Assembly (NCBI GenBank): GCA_017651265.1
Contig: JAGCDO010000010.1
Coordinates: forward strand, 1 to 64,000
Length of the DNA stretch: 64,000 nt
Direction: 5' to 3'
DNA from: Prevotella sp.
GTDB taxonomy: Bacteria; Bacteroidota; Bacteroidia; Bacteroidales; Bacteroidaceae
A program made the translations under genes and the position numbers. The notes below the pieces were generated by a model. The model saw only the letters and a program-made list of their open reading frames with translations. It ran no database searches and had not been told where the DNA came from. Below are positions 1-7,991 of this stretch, one piece after another. How positions within the stretch are numbered: position 1 is the stretch's first letter; each line of letters begins with the position of its first letter.

Positions 1-194
1 ATATAATATAGGCTATGGTTTTCTGCACTTCAAAAACACCTTAATGTAAGAAAGTTGGAATGTAAGAATGTAAGAAAATGCCCCAATGCCGTACGCCCTC
101 GTCAAAATTGCTGCGTACCTGTTAATAAAACATAATGCTGAATACCAAGGCGATTTTTTCTATTCATTATGCATGATATGTCAGATATTTTTCA

Positions 195-202
195 TATCTT
201 TG
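195..202 (+). promoter_or_regulatory. -7 box TATCTTTG of the first TonB receptor gene
   Basis: This matches the Bacteroidota -7 consensus TAnnTTTG. The box ends 8 bases before the ATG at 211, so the predicted transcript start leaves only about 4-5 leader bases. This argues against the upstream in-frame ATGs at 169 and 178, which would lie in the promoter. Confidence 0.75.
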
Positions 203-210
203 CAGTTGTA

Positions 211-2103
211 ATGAAGAAAACAATACTCCTTGTTATTTGTGGCATATATGCCGCTGTAACGCACGCACAAACATTAGACTCTCTGGGTCTGCAAGAAGTG
301 GTAGTAACGGGCTCAAGAAGCGTCGTAGACATTCGTCATCTTCCCATGACAGTAACGGTTATCAGCAAGTCTAAGTTAACCGAACAGCATCAAACCAGTG
401 TGCTGCCCACTGTGATGCAGAAAGTGCCTGGTGTGTTCGTCACCTCGCGCTCCATGATGGGTTATGGTGTCTCTACCGGAGCAGCCGGCGGCATCAACAT
501 GCGCGGTATCACAGGCGGTGCCGGTCAGTTGATGGTACTCATCGACGGTCATCCGCAGTACCAAGGCATCTACGGGCACCCCATTAGCGATAGTTATCAG
601 ACCATGATGGCCGAGCGTGTGGAAGTGCTTAGAGGTCCGGCTTCAATGCTCTACGGCAGTAACGCCATGGGCGGTGTCATCAACATCGTTACCCGTCGTC
701 CTGAATACTACGACGATGTTGTCACCCAACTCACTGCAGGAGCCGGCAGCTACGGAACGGTGCAGTCGGAACTATCGAACCAGGTGCGCAGCGGGAGCTT
801 TTCGTCAACCATTGCTGGTCAGTATAACCGCACCGACAACCACAGGCCACGCATGGGATTCGAGCAGTATGGCGGCTATGTGCAGTTAGGTTACGACCTC
901 AACCACAACTGGAACGCCTACGTCAATGCCGACCTGACACGCTCCAATGCCAGCTATCCCGGCTCAACCGATAAGCCGATGTACAATGCCGACCAGTGGA
1001 TTACCCGTGGCGTGGTATCGGCGGGCATTGAGAACCGTTACAGAAGAAGCAACGGTGCCCTGAGCATCTATTCAAACTTCGGGCGGCACAAGATAGACGA
1101 CGGTACCACTGATCCTGCCAAGCCTACGGCACGCTATTTCCGCTCGAAAGACGCGCTGACAGGTATCTCTTGGTACCAGAGCTATAGAATCTTTGATAGG
1201 ATTCCCACGCAAGGACGCATCACCGTTGGTTTCGACTACCAGCATATCTACGGTAACGCCTACTACACATCGAAAGAAACTGGCGAGGTGATGGATACAC
1301 CCAACAAGCAAAGCGGTAAGTCATACCGTAACGAGGTGGCTGGCTATGTTGACTACCGACAGGATCTGGCTTCGTGGCTCACCCTTGATGCGGGTATCCG
1401 ACTGGATCACCACTCCATCACAGGAACGGAATGGGTGCCGCAGGCTGGTATCGTTGTACGACCTATCGACACGGGTGAGGTAAGGGCCTTGGTGAGCAAG
1501 GGTTTCCGCAACCCCACCATGCGCGAGATGTACCTCTATCCCCCATCGAACACCGAGCTGGAACCTGAACGCATCTGGAACTACGAGCTGTCGTGGCATC
1601 ATCAGGTAAGAGGCATTTCCTACGGCATCAACGCCTTTTACATCAAGGGCGACAACATGATTCAGACCATTCCGGTTGATGGAAAACCACGCAATGTGAA
1701 TACAGGTGAGATAGAGAACTACGGTGTGGAGATGGAGCTGCGCTATCCCTTCTCCCGTTTTGTCAGCGCAGTGTTCAACGCTTCCTACCTGCACATGAAG
1801 AACAAGGTGGTGGGTGCTCCCGAGACGATGACCTTTGAGGGAATCGAATATCGTAATCGCAAGTGGTTTGCCAATATCGGTCTGCAGACCATTAGCGGTC
1901 TCTACACAGCCGTGGGCGACGCAGCGAAGAAGGAATCCTTCCAACTGCTCAGTGCATCAGTTACTTATCCTGCCACAAAGAACCTCAGTCTGTGGGCTCG
2001 TGGCGAGAACCTGCTGGCACAGAAGTACGAGATCAACCTTGGCTATCCCATGCCACGAGCCACCTTCATGGCTGGTATCAGTTTGAAGCTGGAGAAAAAA
2101 TAA
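211..2103 (+). CDS. TonB-dependent outer membrane receptor
   Basis: 630 residues. The start is set at the ATG at 211 because it begins a good signal peptide (MKKTILLVICG...THA|Q) and follows a -7 box by 8 bases; the longer frame from 169 would translate the promoter. After the signal peptide comes a TonB-box-like stretch (LQEVVVTGSR, about residues 27-36), then the plug domain with the typical segments RVEVLRGPASMLYGSNAMGG and INIVTRRP, then a long beta-barrel. There is no N-terminal carboxypeptidase-like domain and no SusD partner. The next gene, 38 bp downstream, is an integral membrane protein resembling an ECF S component, which suggests that the pair moves a small scarce molecule (cofactor, metal chelate or precursor) across both membranes. 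The substrate cannot be told from the sequence, and I saw no cobalamin or thiamine riboswitch upstream. Confidence 0.92.
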   Translation: MKKTILLVICGIYAAVTHAQTLDSLGLQEVVVTGSRSVVDIRHLPMTVTVISKSKLTEQHQTSVLPTVMQKVPGVFVTSRSMMGYGVSTGAAGGINMRGITGGAGQLMVLIDGHPQYQGIYGHPISDSYQTMMAERVEVLRGPASMLYGSNAMGGVINIVTRRPEYYDDVVTQLTAGAGSYGTVQSELSNQVRSGSFSSTIAGQYNRTDNHRPRMGFEQYGGYVQLGYDLNHNWNAYVNADLTRSNASYPGSTDKPMYNADQWITRGVVSAGIENRYRRSNGALSIYSNFGRHKIDDGTTDPAKPTARYFRSKDALTGISWYQSYRIFDRIPTQGRITVGFDYQHIYGNAYYTSKETGEVMDTPNKQSGKSYRNEVAGYVDYRQDLASWLTLDAGIRLDHHSITGTEWVPQAGIVVRPIDTGEVRALVSKGFRNPTMREMYLYPPSNTELEPERIWNYELSWHHQVRGISYGINAFYIKGDNMIQTIPVDGKPRNVNTGEIENYGVEMELRYPFSRFVSAVFNASYLHMKNKVVGAPETMTFEGIEYRNRKWFANIGLQTISGLYTAVGDAAKKESFQLLSASVTYPATKNLSLWARGENLLAQKYEINLGYPMPRATFMAGISLKLEKK

Positions 2104-2141
2104 TAGACAATAACGAGAATATAATAAGAAATCAAACGAAT

Positions 2142-2642
2142 ATGGAAACAAACGTAAAGCTTTATGCATTGAATTATGACGAGGTGAAGACCTATCTGTG
2201 GGCAGCGCTTTTCGTGGTCTGCAACTTGGTATTGCCTCAGGTATTCCACCTCATCCCGCAGGGCGGAATCATCTTCGCTCCCCTATCGTTCGTCATCCTT
2301 GCCGGAGCCTATAAGTTCGGTTGGAAAACCGGATTGTTGGCTGCTGTGGCCTCTCCATTGGTGAATCATCTGCTCACCGGTCAGCCCGCTTGGGGTGTTC
2401 TGGAGGTGATGACACTGAAACTCGTGGTACTGGCACTTGTGGCAGGATTGGCTGCGCAATATTTCCGCAAGGTGAGCATACCCATTCTCATCGGTGTTGT
2501 TCTTGTTAGCCTGCTCGTTGGGGCTCTTGGCGAACTGATTCTCACGGGTGGTATTGCTGCCACCGTTGCCGATGTCACCATTGGATGGCCGGGCCTGCTG
2601 CTGCAGGTGATAGGAACCTGGTTGATTATTAAATGGGCTTGA
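2142..2642 (+). CDS. ECF-type transporter S component-like membrane protein
   Basis: 166 residues, mostly hydrophobic, with about five membrane segments and few charges. The size, the short polar N-terminus, and Gly/Ala-rich helices with PQ, PL and GQP turns fit substrate-binding S components of energy-coupling factor transporters. It follows the TonB receptor by 38 bp on the same strand, so the two are probably one transcript. No ATPase or T component is in the window, so it would need a shared ECF module elsewhere or work alone. A generic small permease is the alternative. Its stop codon runs directly into a 9-bp word array. Confidence 0.6.
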   Translation: METNVKLYALNYDEVKTYLWAALFVVCNLVLPQVFHLIPQGGIIFAPLSFVILAGAYKFGWKTGLLAAVASPLVNHLLTGQPAWGVLEVMTLKLVVLALVAGLAAQYFRKVSIPILIGVVLVSLLVGALGELILTGGIAATVADVTIGWPGLLLQVIGTWLIIKWA

Positions 2643-2645
2643 ATA

Positions 2646-2768
2646 GGATGGGCTTGAATAGGATGGGCTTAATGGGCAGAATGGGCATGATAGGCAATTA
2701 TAAAGCCCATTAAGTCTATTATACTTATCAAGCCTATTAAGCCCATTATGCCTATAAAGCCTATAAAA
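2646..2768. repeat. Two facing 9-bp word arrays
   Basis: The left arm has GGGC/AGGC words starting at 2650, 2665, 2674, 2683 and 2692. The right arm has the complementary words (AGCCCATTA-like) with their G or equivalent at 2705, 2714, 2723, 2732, 2741, 2750 and 2759, an exact 9-bp period. Left and right arms are inverted copies, so the whole can fold back. The array begins inside the preceding stop region and ends just before the tmRNA terminator. Confidence 0.85.
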
Positions 2769-2770
2769 CA

Positions 2771-2800
2771 TCCCCATGAGATCTTTCAATCTCATGGGGA
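2771..2800 (-). terminator. Intrinsic terminator of ssrA
   Basis: An 11-bp perfect stem (TCCCCATGAGA / TCTCATGGGGA) with an 8-base loop is followed on the minus strand by TGTTTTAT. It lies 12 bases beyond the tmRNA 3' end. Confidence 0.85.
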
Positions 2801-2812
2801 TTCTAACTCAAG

Positions 2813-3208
2813 TGGAGCTGGAGGGAGTCGAACCCTCGTCCGAACAAGGAAACCATACGCTTTCTACACGCTTATCTTAGACTTCGGTTTTCGTGCTGCA
2901 GCAAGACCTAAGCCACCAACTACAGCCTTAGCTCCTAAATTTCACCCCTGCATCGGAGCCTACAGAGGCTATTTCCGATTTAGCCTGCGCCGCTTGATCT
3001 TTGGATTCGGAACAACATCCTCGGAGCGACGTCTCGTTTCGCTACCTGGTAGCGAAATTGAGCCTTAATCTACTGTACTTCGATTAGGCAGCGAGAGCAT
3101 ACTCATTGTTGCCAATTAATTATTTGAGAACTCAGATTAAGGAGGGAACCCTCGAGCCTCCGCGTGCTTACGTACCATCTCATCTCGCCGTCAAATCCAG
3201 TCAACCCC
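2813..3208 (-). ncRNA. ssrA: Transfer-messenger RNA (tmRNA)
   Basis: Rescues stalled ribosomes by tagging unfinished proteins. Read on the minus strand, the 5' end is GGGGTTGACTGGATTTGACG and the 3' end is the T-arm GGGTTCGACTCCC followed by CAGCTCCA. The terminal seven bases pair with GGGGTTG as a tRNA-like acceptor stem; the discriminator is A and the CCA is not encoded. The tag frame lies near 3086-3115 and reads GNNEYALAA then TAA, ending in the conserved ALAA degradation signal. The total of 396 nt is normal for the family. A -7 box lies 47 bases upstream, so the 5' end is presumably made by RNase P processing. Confidence 0.96.
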
Positions 3209-3254
3209 AAGATTAAAATGACGTAAATGAATCGCCCACTGGCTAATTCGGGGG

Positions 3255-3361
3255 CAAAGTTACGATTAAGCGAGCAAAAAACCAAATATTTTTTTAGGTT
3301 TTTTCGAGCGTGAGTATCTTCGGCAAAGCCAATAATACGATTAAGCGAGCAAAAAACCAAA
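3255..3361 (-). promoter_or_regulatory. Tandem-promoter repeat element, copy A (drives ssrA)
   Basis: The proximal -7 box TAACTTTG is at 3255-3262 on the minus strand; a distal, weaker box (TATTATTG) is at 3330-3337. A 25-bp perfect direct repeat occurs at 3262-3286 and 3337-3361. An inverted repeat AAAAAACC / GGTTTTTT (3276-3283, 3297-3304) lies upstream of the proximal promoter. The same layout recurs as copy B at 41809-41914 and copy C at 48345-48451. Confidence 0.75.
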
Positions 3362-3390
3362 GGATATACCATATTTCTCAAAAAAATATG

Positions 3391-3398
3391 TAATTTTG
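3391..3398 (+). promoter_or_regulatory. -7 box TAATTTTG of the polysaccharide operon
   Basis: TAnnTTTG match, 45 bases before the ATG of the export lipoprotein gene at 3444. It lies back to back with the ssrA promoter element on the other strand. No UpxY-type antiterminator gene and no inverted repeats of an invertible promoter are seen. Confidence 0.7.
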
Positions 3399-3443
3399 CA
3401 GCCGATTTATAATAACAAGGTAGAATTTACGTTTTAACTGATA

Positions 3444-4262
3444 ATGAAGACCATGATGAAACTAAGAATAAACCAGTTGATAGCACCAGTATGTGCCATC
3501 ATGCTGTTTACCGCTTGTTCTACACCCAAGAACATTGCCTATTTCCCTGAAACCAGTAACGGCTCGACCTTTAACATGGCCGATAGCAGAGGTATCACGC
3601 TGAAATCGAACGACAAGCTATCGATCATTGTCAATACCAAGTCGGCTGAGCTGAACAACGCCCTGAACATGCCCGTATCATCACAGATTATCGGCTATTC
3701 AGAGGTACAGTCAACCAACCAGAGCCGTGCCACATCGGGCTATACCATTGATGCAAATGGTAATATCGACTTCCCACTGATCGGTACGGTGAAGGCTGCA
3801 GGCTTTACTCGTGCAGAACTGGCCAATAGTTTGAAGAAGACCCTCGAGGAGAAGAACGTGGCCAAGGATGCTGTGGTAACCGTGGAGTTCCTGAACGTGG
3901 GCTTCTCGGTACTGGGAGAAGTGACAGAGCCCGGGTTCTATCCCTTTGAGAACGATAAGACCACGCTGCTGCAAGCACTCGGCAAAGCTGGCGACATGAC
4001 CATCTTCGGCAATCGAAACAACGTCAAGGTGGTGAGGATGAAAGACGGTCAGCAGGAGGTGTTCGTGGTGGACATGCTCGATACGAAGGCTATGATGCAG
4101 TCGCCTGCCTACATCCTGCAGCAGAACGACGTAGTATATGTGGAGCCCAACAACTACCGCAAGCGTCAGGCAACCGCAAACGCCAGTGAGATCACCAAGG
4201 CCTCTTTCTGGCTGTCGGCCATGTCGGTGTTGACCACCATAGCTGTATTGATTTTCAAGTAA
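3444..4262 (+). CDS. Polysaccharide export lipoprotein (Wza/BexD family)
   Basis: 272 residues. The signal peptide ends in the lipobox LFTAC, so the mature protein is a lipoprotein. The next part (about 50-130) has the polysaccharide export domain (KLSIIV...GYTIDANGNIDFPLIGTVKAAG), followed by a SLBB-like ligand fold (about 150-225; VLGEVTEPGFYPF, VYVEPNNYRKR) and a C-terminal hydrophobic helix, as in outer membrane export pores of Wzx/Wzy capsules. First gene of the operon; its stop codon overlaps the next ATG by one base (TAATG). Codons 1 and 4 are both possible starts; the first is used. Confidence 0.93.
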   Translation: MKTMMKLRINQLIAPVCAIMLFTACSTPKNIAYFPETSNGSTFNMADSRGITLKSNDKLSIIVNTKSAELNNALNMPVSSQIIGYSEVQSTNQSRATSGYTIDANGNIDFPLIGTVKAAGFTRAELANSLKKTLEEKNVAKDAVVTVEFLNVGFSVLGEVTEPGFYPFENDKTTLLQALGKAGDMTIFGNRNNVKVVRMKDGQQEVFVVDMLDTKAMMQSPAYILQQNDVVYVEPNNYRKRQATANASEITKASFWLSAMSVLTTIAVLIFK

Positions 4263-5146
4263 TGTCGTACATCAGTAATAAGATAGGAATACTGAAAGAT
4301 GCATTCATGGGTAACCTCATGAAGATTGAAGTATTGTACGGTATTCGCATGCGCAAGCACATTACACGCTCCCCTATTCAAGACGACTCGGTAGTCGTGT
4401 CGTTAACCAGTTACGGCAAGCGTGTAAAAGGGAGCGCCATCTTTACGATCTATTCGCTATTGAAACAGAAGGTACGTCCTGAGCGCGTGGTTTTATGGCT
4501 TAATGAGGATGAATACAATGACGAGAATCTTCCGGACGACCTCCGTTTCCTTTGCGATTACGGATTGGATGTTCGCTATGTCAAGGACATTCGGTCGTAT
4601 ACCAAGATCATACATTCTCTGGAGGAATTCCCCGACAAGCACATCATTACAGCCGATGACGATGTTTACTACACCAAGAATTTCGTAGAGGAGTTTGTAG
4701 AGGCTCACCGTGAGCATTCCCATGCCATTATTACAGGATTTGCCAAAGTCCCGGTATTGGATGACCATCATCAGTTAGCGCCTTATCACGAATGGCCGGA
4801 GTATCACCATGTGCCAGCCACTTTCGAGTATGACAAGACGAAACTATTCCCGCTGGGCTGGGCAGGTGTCTTGTATCCGAGTCATGTCTTCGACGATGAA
4901 GTGACCAACGAGGCCGTCTTTTCTTCCCTCTGTCCTAAAGCCGACGATATATGGCTGTATGTGATGGGACTGCGGAGTCATGCGGAAAAGCGCATCCTGC
5001 CCCATTCGCATATAAACTATTATCATACAGACCTGCTGCGCCAGTACTTTACCAAAGACCGACTGACGGCCACAAACCGTTTCGGTGGTGAGAACGACGT
5101 TCAGTTAAAGGCACTGTTAGAACATTATGAATTAACAATAGAATAA
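4262..5146 (+). CDS. Glycosyltransferase (GT-A type)
   Basis: 294 residues, soluble. It opens with a Rossmann-like strand (VVVSLTSYGKR) and carries an acidic DDD motif (ADDDVYY, near residue 134) that would bind the metal and sugar nucleotide, as in GT-A enzymes. The N-terminal wording VSLTSYGKRV followed by LLKQKVRPERVVLWL is typical of a glycosyltransferase family common in Bacteroidota capsule clusters. Translationally coupled to the export lipoprotein. The sugar specificity is unknown. Confidence 0.8.
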   Translation: MSYISNKIGILKDAFMGNLMKIEVLYGIRMRKHITRSPIQDDSVVVSLTSYGKRVKGSAIFTIYSLLKQKVRPERVVLWLNEDEYNDENLPDDLRFLCDYGLDVRYVKDIRSYTKIIHSLEEFPDKHIITADDDVYYTKNFVEEFVEAHREHSHAIITGFAKVPVLDDHHQLAPYHEWPEYHHVPATFEYDKTKLFPLGWAGVLYPSHVFDDEVTNEAVFSSLCPKADDIWLYVMGLRSHAEKRILPHSHINYYHTDLLRQYFTKDRLTATNRFGGENDVQLKALLEHYELTIE

Positions 5147-5159
5147 ATACCGCAAGTTT

Positions 5160-6716
5160 ATGAAAGAAACAATGACCATCAGCGATTTTATCCGTTTATG
5201 TTTGAAGAAATGGAAGTGGTTTGCCCTTTCTGTAATCGCATTTCTGTTGCTTGGCATCGCATATCTGGTTACTACACCGCCCAAATATACAATGAAAGCC
5301 CAAGTCCTTATCAGAGACGAGGGAGGCATGGGTGGTCTGATGGGGCAGTTAGGCGGTCTGGCTGAACTGGGTGGAATCATGGGCTTCGGCTCGTCGAATG
5401 TCTATAACGAACTGTATGCCATGCAGTCGCCCTGGCTGTTGCTCAATGTTGTTCATGAGCTGAACCTCGACATGAGCTATACCGTCAAGGGGCTTCGCAA
5501 CAAGGAACTCTACGACACGTCGTTACCCATCAACGTGACATTTAAGAATCTCACAGAGGAAGATGACGTAAAAATGAAGCTCAAACTCAACAAGAAAGGT
5601 GAGTTCAGAATATACAAGATCAAGAAAAACGACGACAAGTATCGCGACGACCTGACCGGTCGTGTGAACAGTACCGTGAAGAGCAGTATCGGAGACATCG
5701 AGGTTACAGCCACCCCCTATCTGCAAACAATGAAAGACCAGGAGGTGACCATCACCGTGAACCGTAACGAGCCTATGGCTGTGGCAGAGTGGCTGAAAAA
5801 GAAAGCACTCAACATTGCCGTAGGAAGTCGCGATGCCTCTATCATCGACATCAAATGCAAAGACGTTTCAAGAAAACGCGCAACTGATATCATCAATGCA
5901 TTGATTACTGAATACCGCGTGGAGTCGAACGAGGATAAGGATGCGCAGACAGCAGTATCTGAGAAATATGTAGCTGAACGTCTTTTCACCCTCGAGCGCG
6001 ACCTGAAGGCACTCGACAATCGTGTGGCCGACTATAAGAGCAAGACGATGATGCCCGACCTTGAGGTGATGGCGAAGGTATATGCCGAAGGAGCCAAAGA
6101 TATCTCGACTGCCCATATGGAACTGAGCAATCAGCTCTATGTAGCAAAGGCCATTCGCGACTATCTGCGTGACGAATCCAAGAAAGACGAGCTGTTGCCA
6201 GCGCTGCTTATTGCCGACAACAAAGGACTGGCCGACCAGGTTGGCGAGTACAACAAGCTGCAGCTGCAGCGCAATAAGATCATTGCCAGCTCCAGCAAAG
6301 ACAGTCCGCTGGTGAAGGATATCGACAAGCAACTGTCGGCCATGCATGATGCCGTGCTGATATCAGCAGAGAATGCCATCAAGCAGATTCAGGCACAGTT
6401 GAAAGGCGTGACTGCGAAGGAGAAGGAAGGCAAGCAACTGATTGCATCGGCGCCCATCAAGGCCATCGGCGGATTAACCGACGAACGCGACTGGAAGGTG
6501 CTGAACGAGGTGTATGTGTTCTTACTGCAGAAACGTGAAGAGGCTCAGATGGCCAAGGCATTGAAGACGGATGTACGTATACTCACACCACCACTGGGCG
6601 TCAAGAAGCAGACATCTCCGATCAAGTCGAACGTCCTCTTCGGTGCGTTACTGTTTGGTCTGTTTGTTCCTGCCTGTGCCATATTTGTACGCGAACGCAG
6701 CAAAAAACAATCGTAA
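5160..6716 (+). CDS. Chain length determinant protein (Wzz/GumC-like)
   Basis: 518 residues with one membrane helix near residues 20-37 and another at the C-terminus (ALLFGLFVPACAIFV), with a large periplasmic, coiled-coil-rich region between (Glu/Lys/Gln-rich about 265-420). This is the classic co-polymerase layout that sets the polymer length. There is no C-terminal tyrosine kinase domain. The early periplasmic part has a Gly/Met/Leu-rich stretch (GGMGGLMGQLGGLAELGG), usual in Bacteroidota members. Lies between glycosyltransferase and polymerase genes. Confidence 0.92.
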   Translation: MKETMTISDFIRLCLKKWKWFALSVIAFLLLGIAYLVTTPPKYTMKAQVLIRDEGGMGGLMGQLGGLAELGGIMGFGSSNVYNELYAMQSPWLLLNVVHELNLDMSYTVKGLRNKELYDTSLPINVTFKNLTEEDDVKMKLKLNKKGEFRIYKIKKNDDKYRDDLTGRVNSTVKSSIGDIEVTATPYLQTMKDQEVTITVNRNEPMAVAEWLKKKALNIAVGSRDASIIDIKCKDVSRKRATDIINALITEYRVESNEDKDAQTAVSEKYVAERLFTLERDLKALDNRVADYKSKTMMPDLEVMAKVYAEGAKDISTAHMELSNQLYVAKAIRDYLRDESKKDELLPALLIADNKGLADQVGEYNKLQLQRNKIIASSSKDSPLVKDIDKQLSAMHDAVLISAENAIKQIQAQLKGVTAKEKEGKQLIASAPIKAIGGLTDERDWKVLNEVYVFLLQKREEAQMAKALKTDVRILTPPLGVKKQTSPIKSNVLFGALLFGLFVPACAIFVRERSKKQS

Positions 6717-6740
6717 GTAGTACATCTCTAGAGCCTCAAT

Positions 6741-7991
6741 ATGGTCTATCTGTTCATTGCTCTGACAATCATTGTGCTTCTGCTATCGTGGAAGTATATC
6801 CTAAGGCTGGAGCCAGCAGGCATCTTTGCCGCCTTATGGATATTCTTTGCGGTCTCGGCACTGTTGTTACAGAACTCTATAGACCTAAATTTCGCAGGAT
6901 GTGTGTTTATCATGGCGGGAGTGGTGTTCTTCGTTATAGGCACTATCTTCAGCGACTATTTCTACCATCCGGCCCCTTCGGATACACAGCTGCAACTGAA
7001 GAAGAAATGGGTAACGCCTTTGTTACTGATATTGCTTATCGGTGCCATGGTAAACCCCCTCTATTCCATTATCCTGCACGGTTTCAGTCTGCGGGCACTG
7101 CTTGAGTTAAGGGAGATCTTGGAGATGAACAAAGGAATATCTGAAGACCGATATGCAGGTGCTGAGGCACACGACCTCGTCAACCAGTTCTTCCTGATCT
7201 TCTCATATGCGGCTCCTGTGGTAGGTGGTCTGTGTTACCGACTTGTAAACAAGTGGAACAAAGTGCTCTGCGTCATCACACTCATCCCCTGCACATTTAT
7301 CGCACTGACGCAATCGCTCAAGATGGGAATGATCGCATCCTTCATTCTCTTCTTTACCAGCTATATCGTTTGTTCATACACCTATGGCCTCCCCATCCGT
7401 ATCAAGGGGAAAATCATCCTACGGTTTGTATTGGTTATTGCCGGTTTTCTGTTTACGCTCTTCATCTCCATGGTGTTCCGTACTGGTGAGGTCAGTCAGA
7501 AGACAATTATCGAGATCAGCGAGAAGTTCGTTTCATACGCCATCGGTCACATGCATAATGTTGATGTCTGGTATACTTCATATATGCCGACAGAACTGAC
7601 ATGGGGCAGCAGGACATTCCTCGGCATTTCCAACCTGCTGGGTATCGAAGAACGCGTACAGGGTATCTACCCAGAGTTCCTGAATGTCGGGAAAAACGGA
7701 TTCTATGGCATCTCTAATACCTATACCATATTCCGTCCGTTGGTAGAAGACTTTGGTGAGGTAGGCGCCATGATAGCGATGTTCGTCATGGGAGTCATCT
7801 CCAACATGTCGCTGAAAGCAGTCATCGCCCATCGTCATGTTGTATTGAATCAAGTAATCCTGGTGGCATTGTTTGCATATCTCATGTGGTCGTTCTCAGC
7901 CTCATTCTATGCCTACACCACCTACTTGGCCATGTTTGCCCTTGTTTTCGTACTATTCCACTTACTCCAAACAAAAGTACCACAATGCTGA
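6741..7991 (+). CDS. Oligosaccharide repeat unit polymerase (Wzy-like)
   Basis: 416 residues with about 10-12 membrane segments and a long periplasmic loop (about 262-330, with VDVWYTSYMPTELTWGSRTF), typical of O-antigen/capsule polymerases that join repeat units on undecaprenyl diphosphate. Sequence-level identification of Wzy is always weak; the topology, length and place between Wzz and Wzx make the call. Its last 7 bases overlap the flippase start. Confidence 0.8.
   Translation: MVYLFIALTIIVLLLSWKYILRLEPAGIFAALWIFFAVSALLLQNSIDLNFAGCVFIMAGVVFFVIGTIFSDYFYHPAPSDTQLQLKKKWVTPLLLILLIGAMVNPLYSIILHGFSLRALLELREILEMNKGISEDRYAGAEAHDLVNQFFLIFSYAAPVVGGLCYRLVNKWNKVLCVITLIPCTFIALTQSLKMGMIASFILFFTSYIVCSYTYGLPIRIKGKIILRFVLVIAGFLFTLFISMVFRTGEVSQKTIIEISEKFVSYAIGHMHNVDVWYTSYMPTELTWGSRTFLGISNLLGIEERVQGIYPEFLNVGKNGFYGISNTYTIFRPLVEDFGEVGAMIAMFVMGVISNMSLKAVIAHRHVVLNQVILVALFAYLMWSFSASFYAYTTYLAMFALVFVLFHLLQTKVPQC

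Noticed and set aside
1-210. Riboswitch (cobalamin or thiamine) upstream of the first TonB receptor
   Set aside because: No conserved box elements were found and the predicted leader is only about 5 bases.
376-579. Small antisense open frames inside large genes (here and throughout, for example 1321-1944, 14020-14715, 56686-57816)
   Set aside because: They mirror strong coding frames with recognised domains, lack promoters and signal sequences, and show the composition of reverse-strand shadows.
3103-3381. Open frames through promoter elements A and B that share the peptide LVF-x-SLNR and GFAEDT
   Set aside because: The shared residues come from the conserved promoter DNA read in one frame. 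The frames have no plausible start of their own, cover -7 boxes, and copy C is not open in the same way.
3209-3443. Invertible promoter with UpxY/UpxZ control of the capsule operon, as in Bacteroides
   Set aside because: The long repeats here are direct, not inverted, and no NusG-like or invertase gene is next to the operon.
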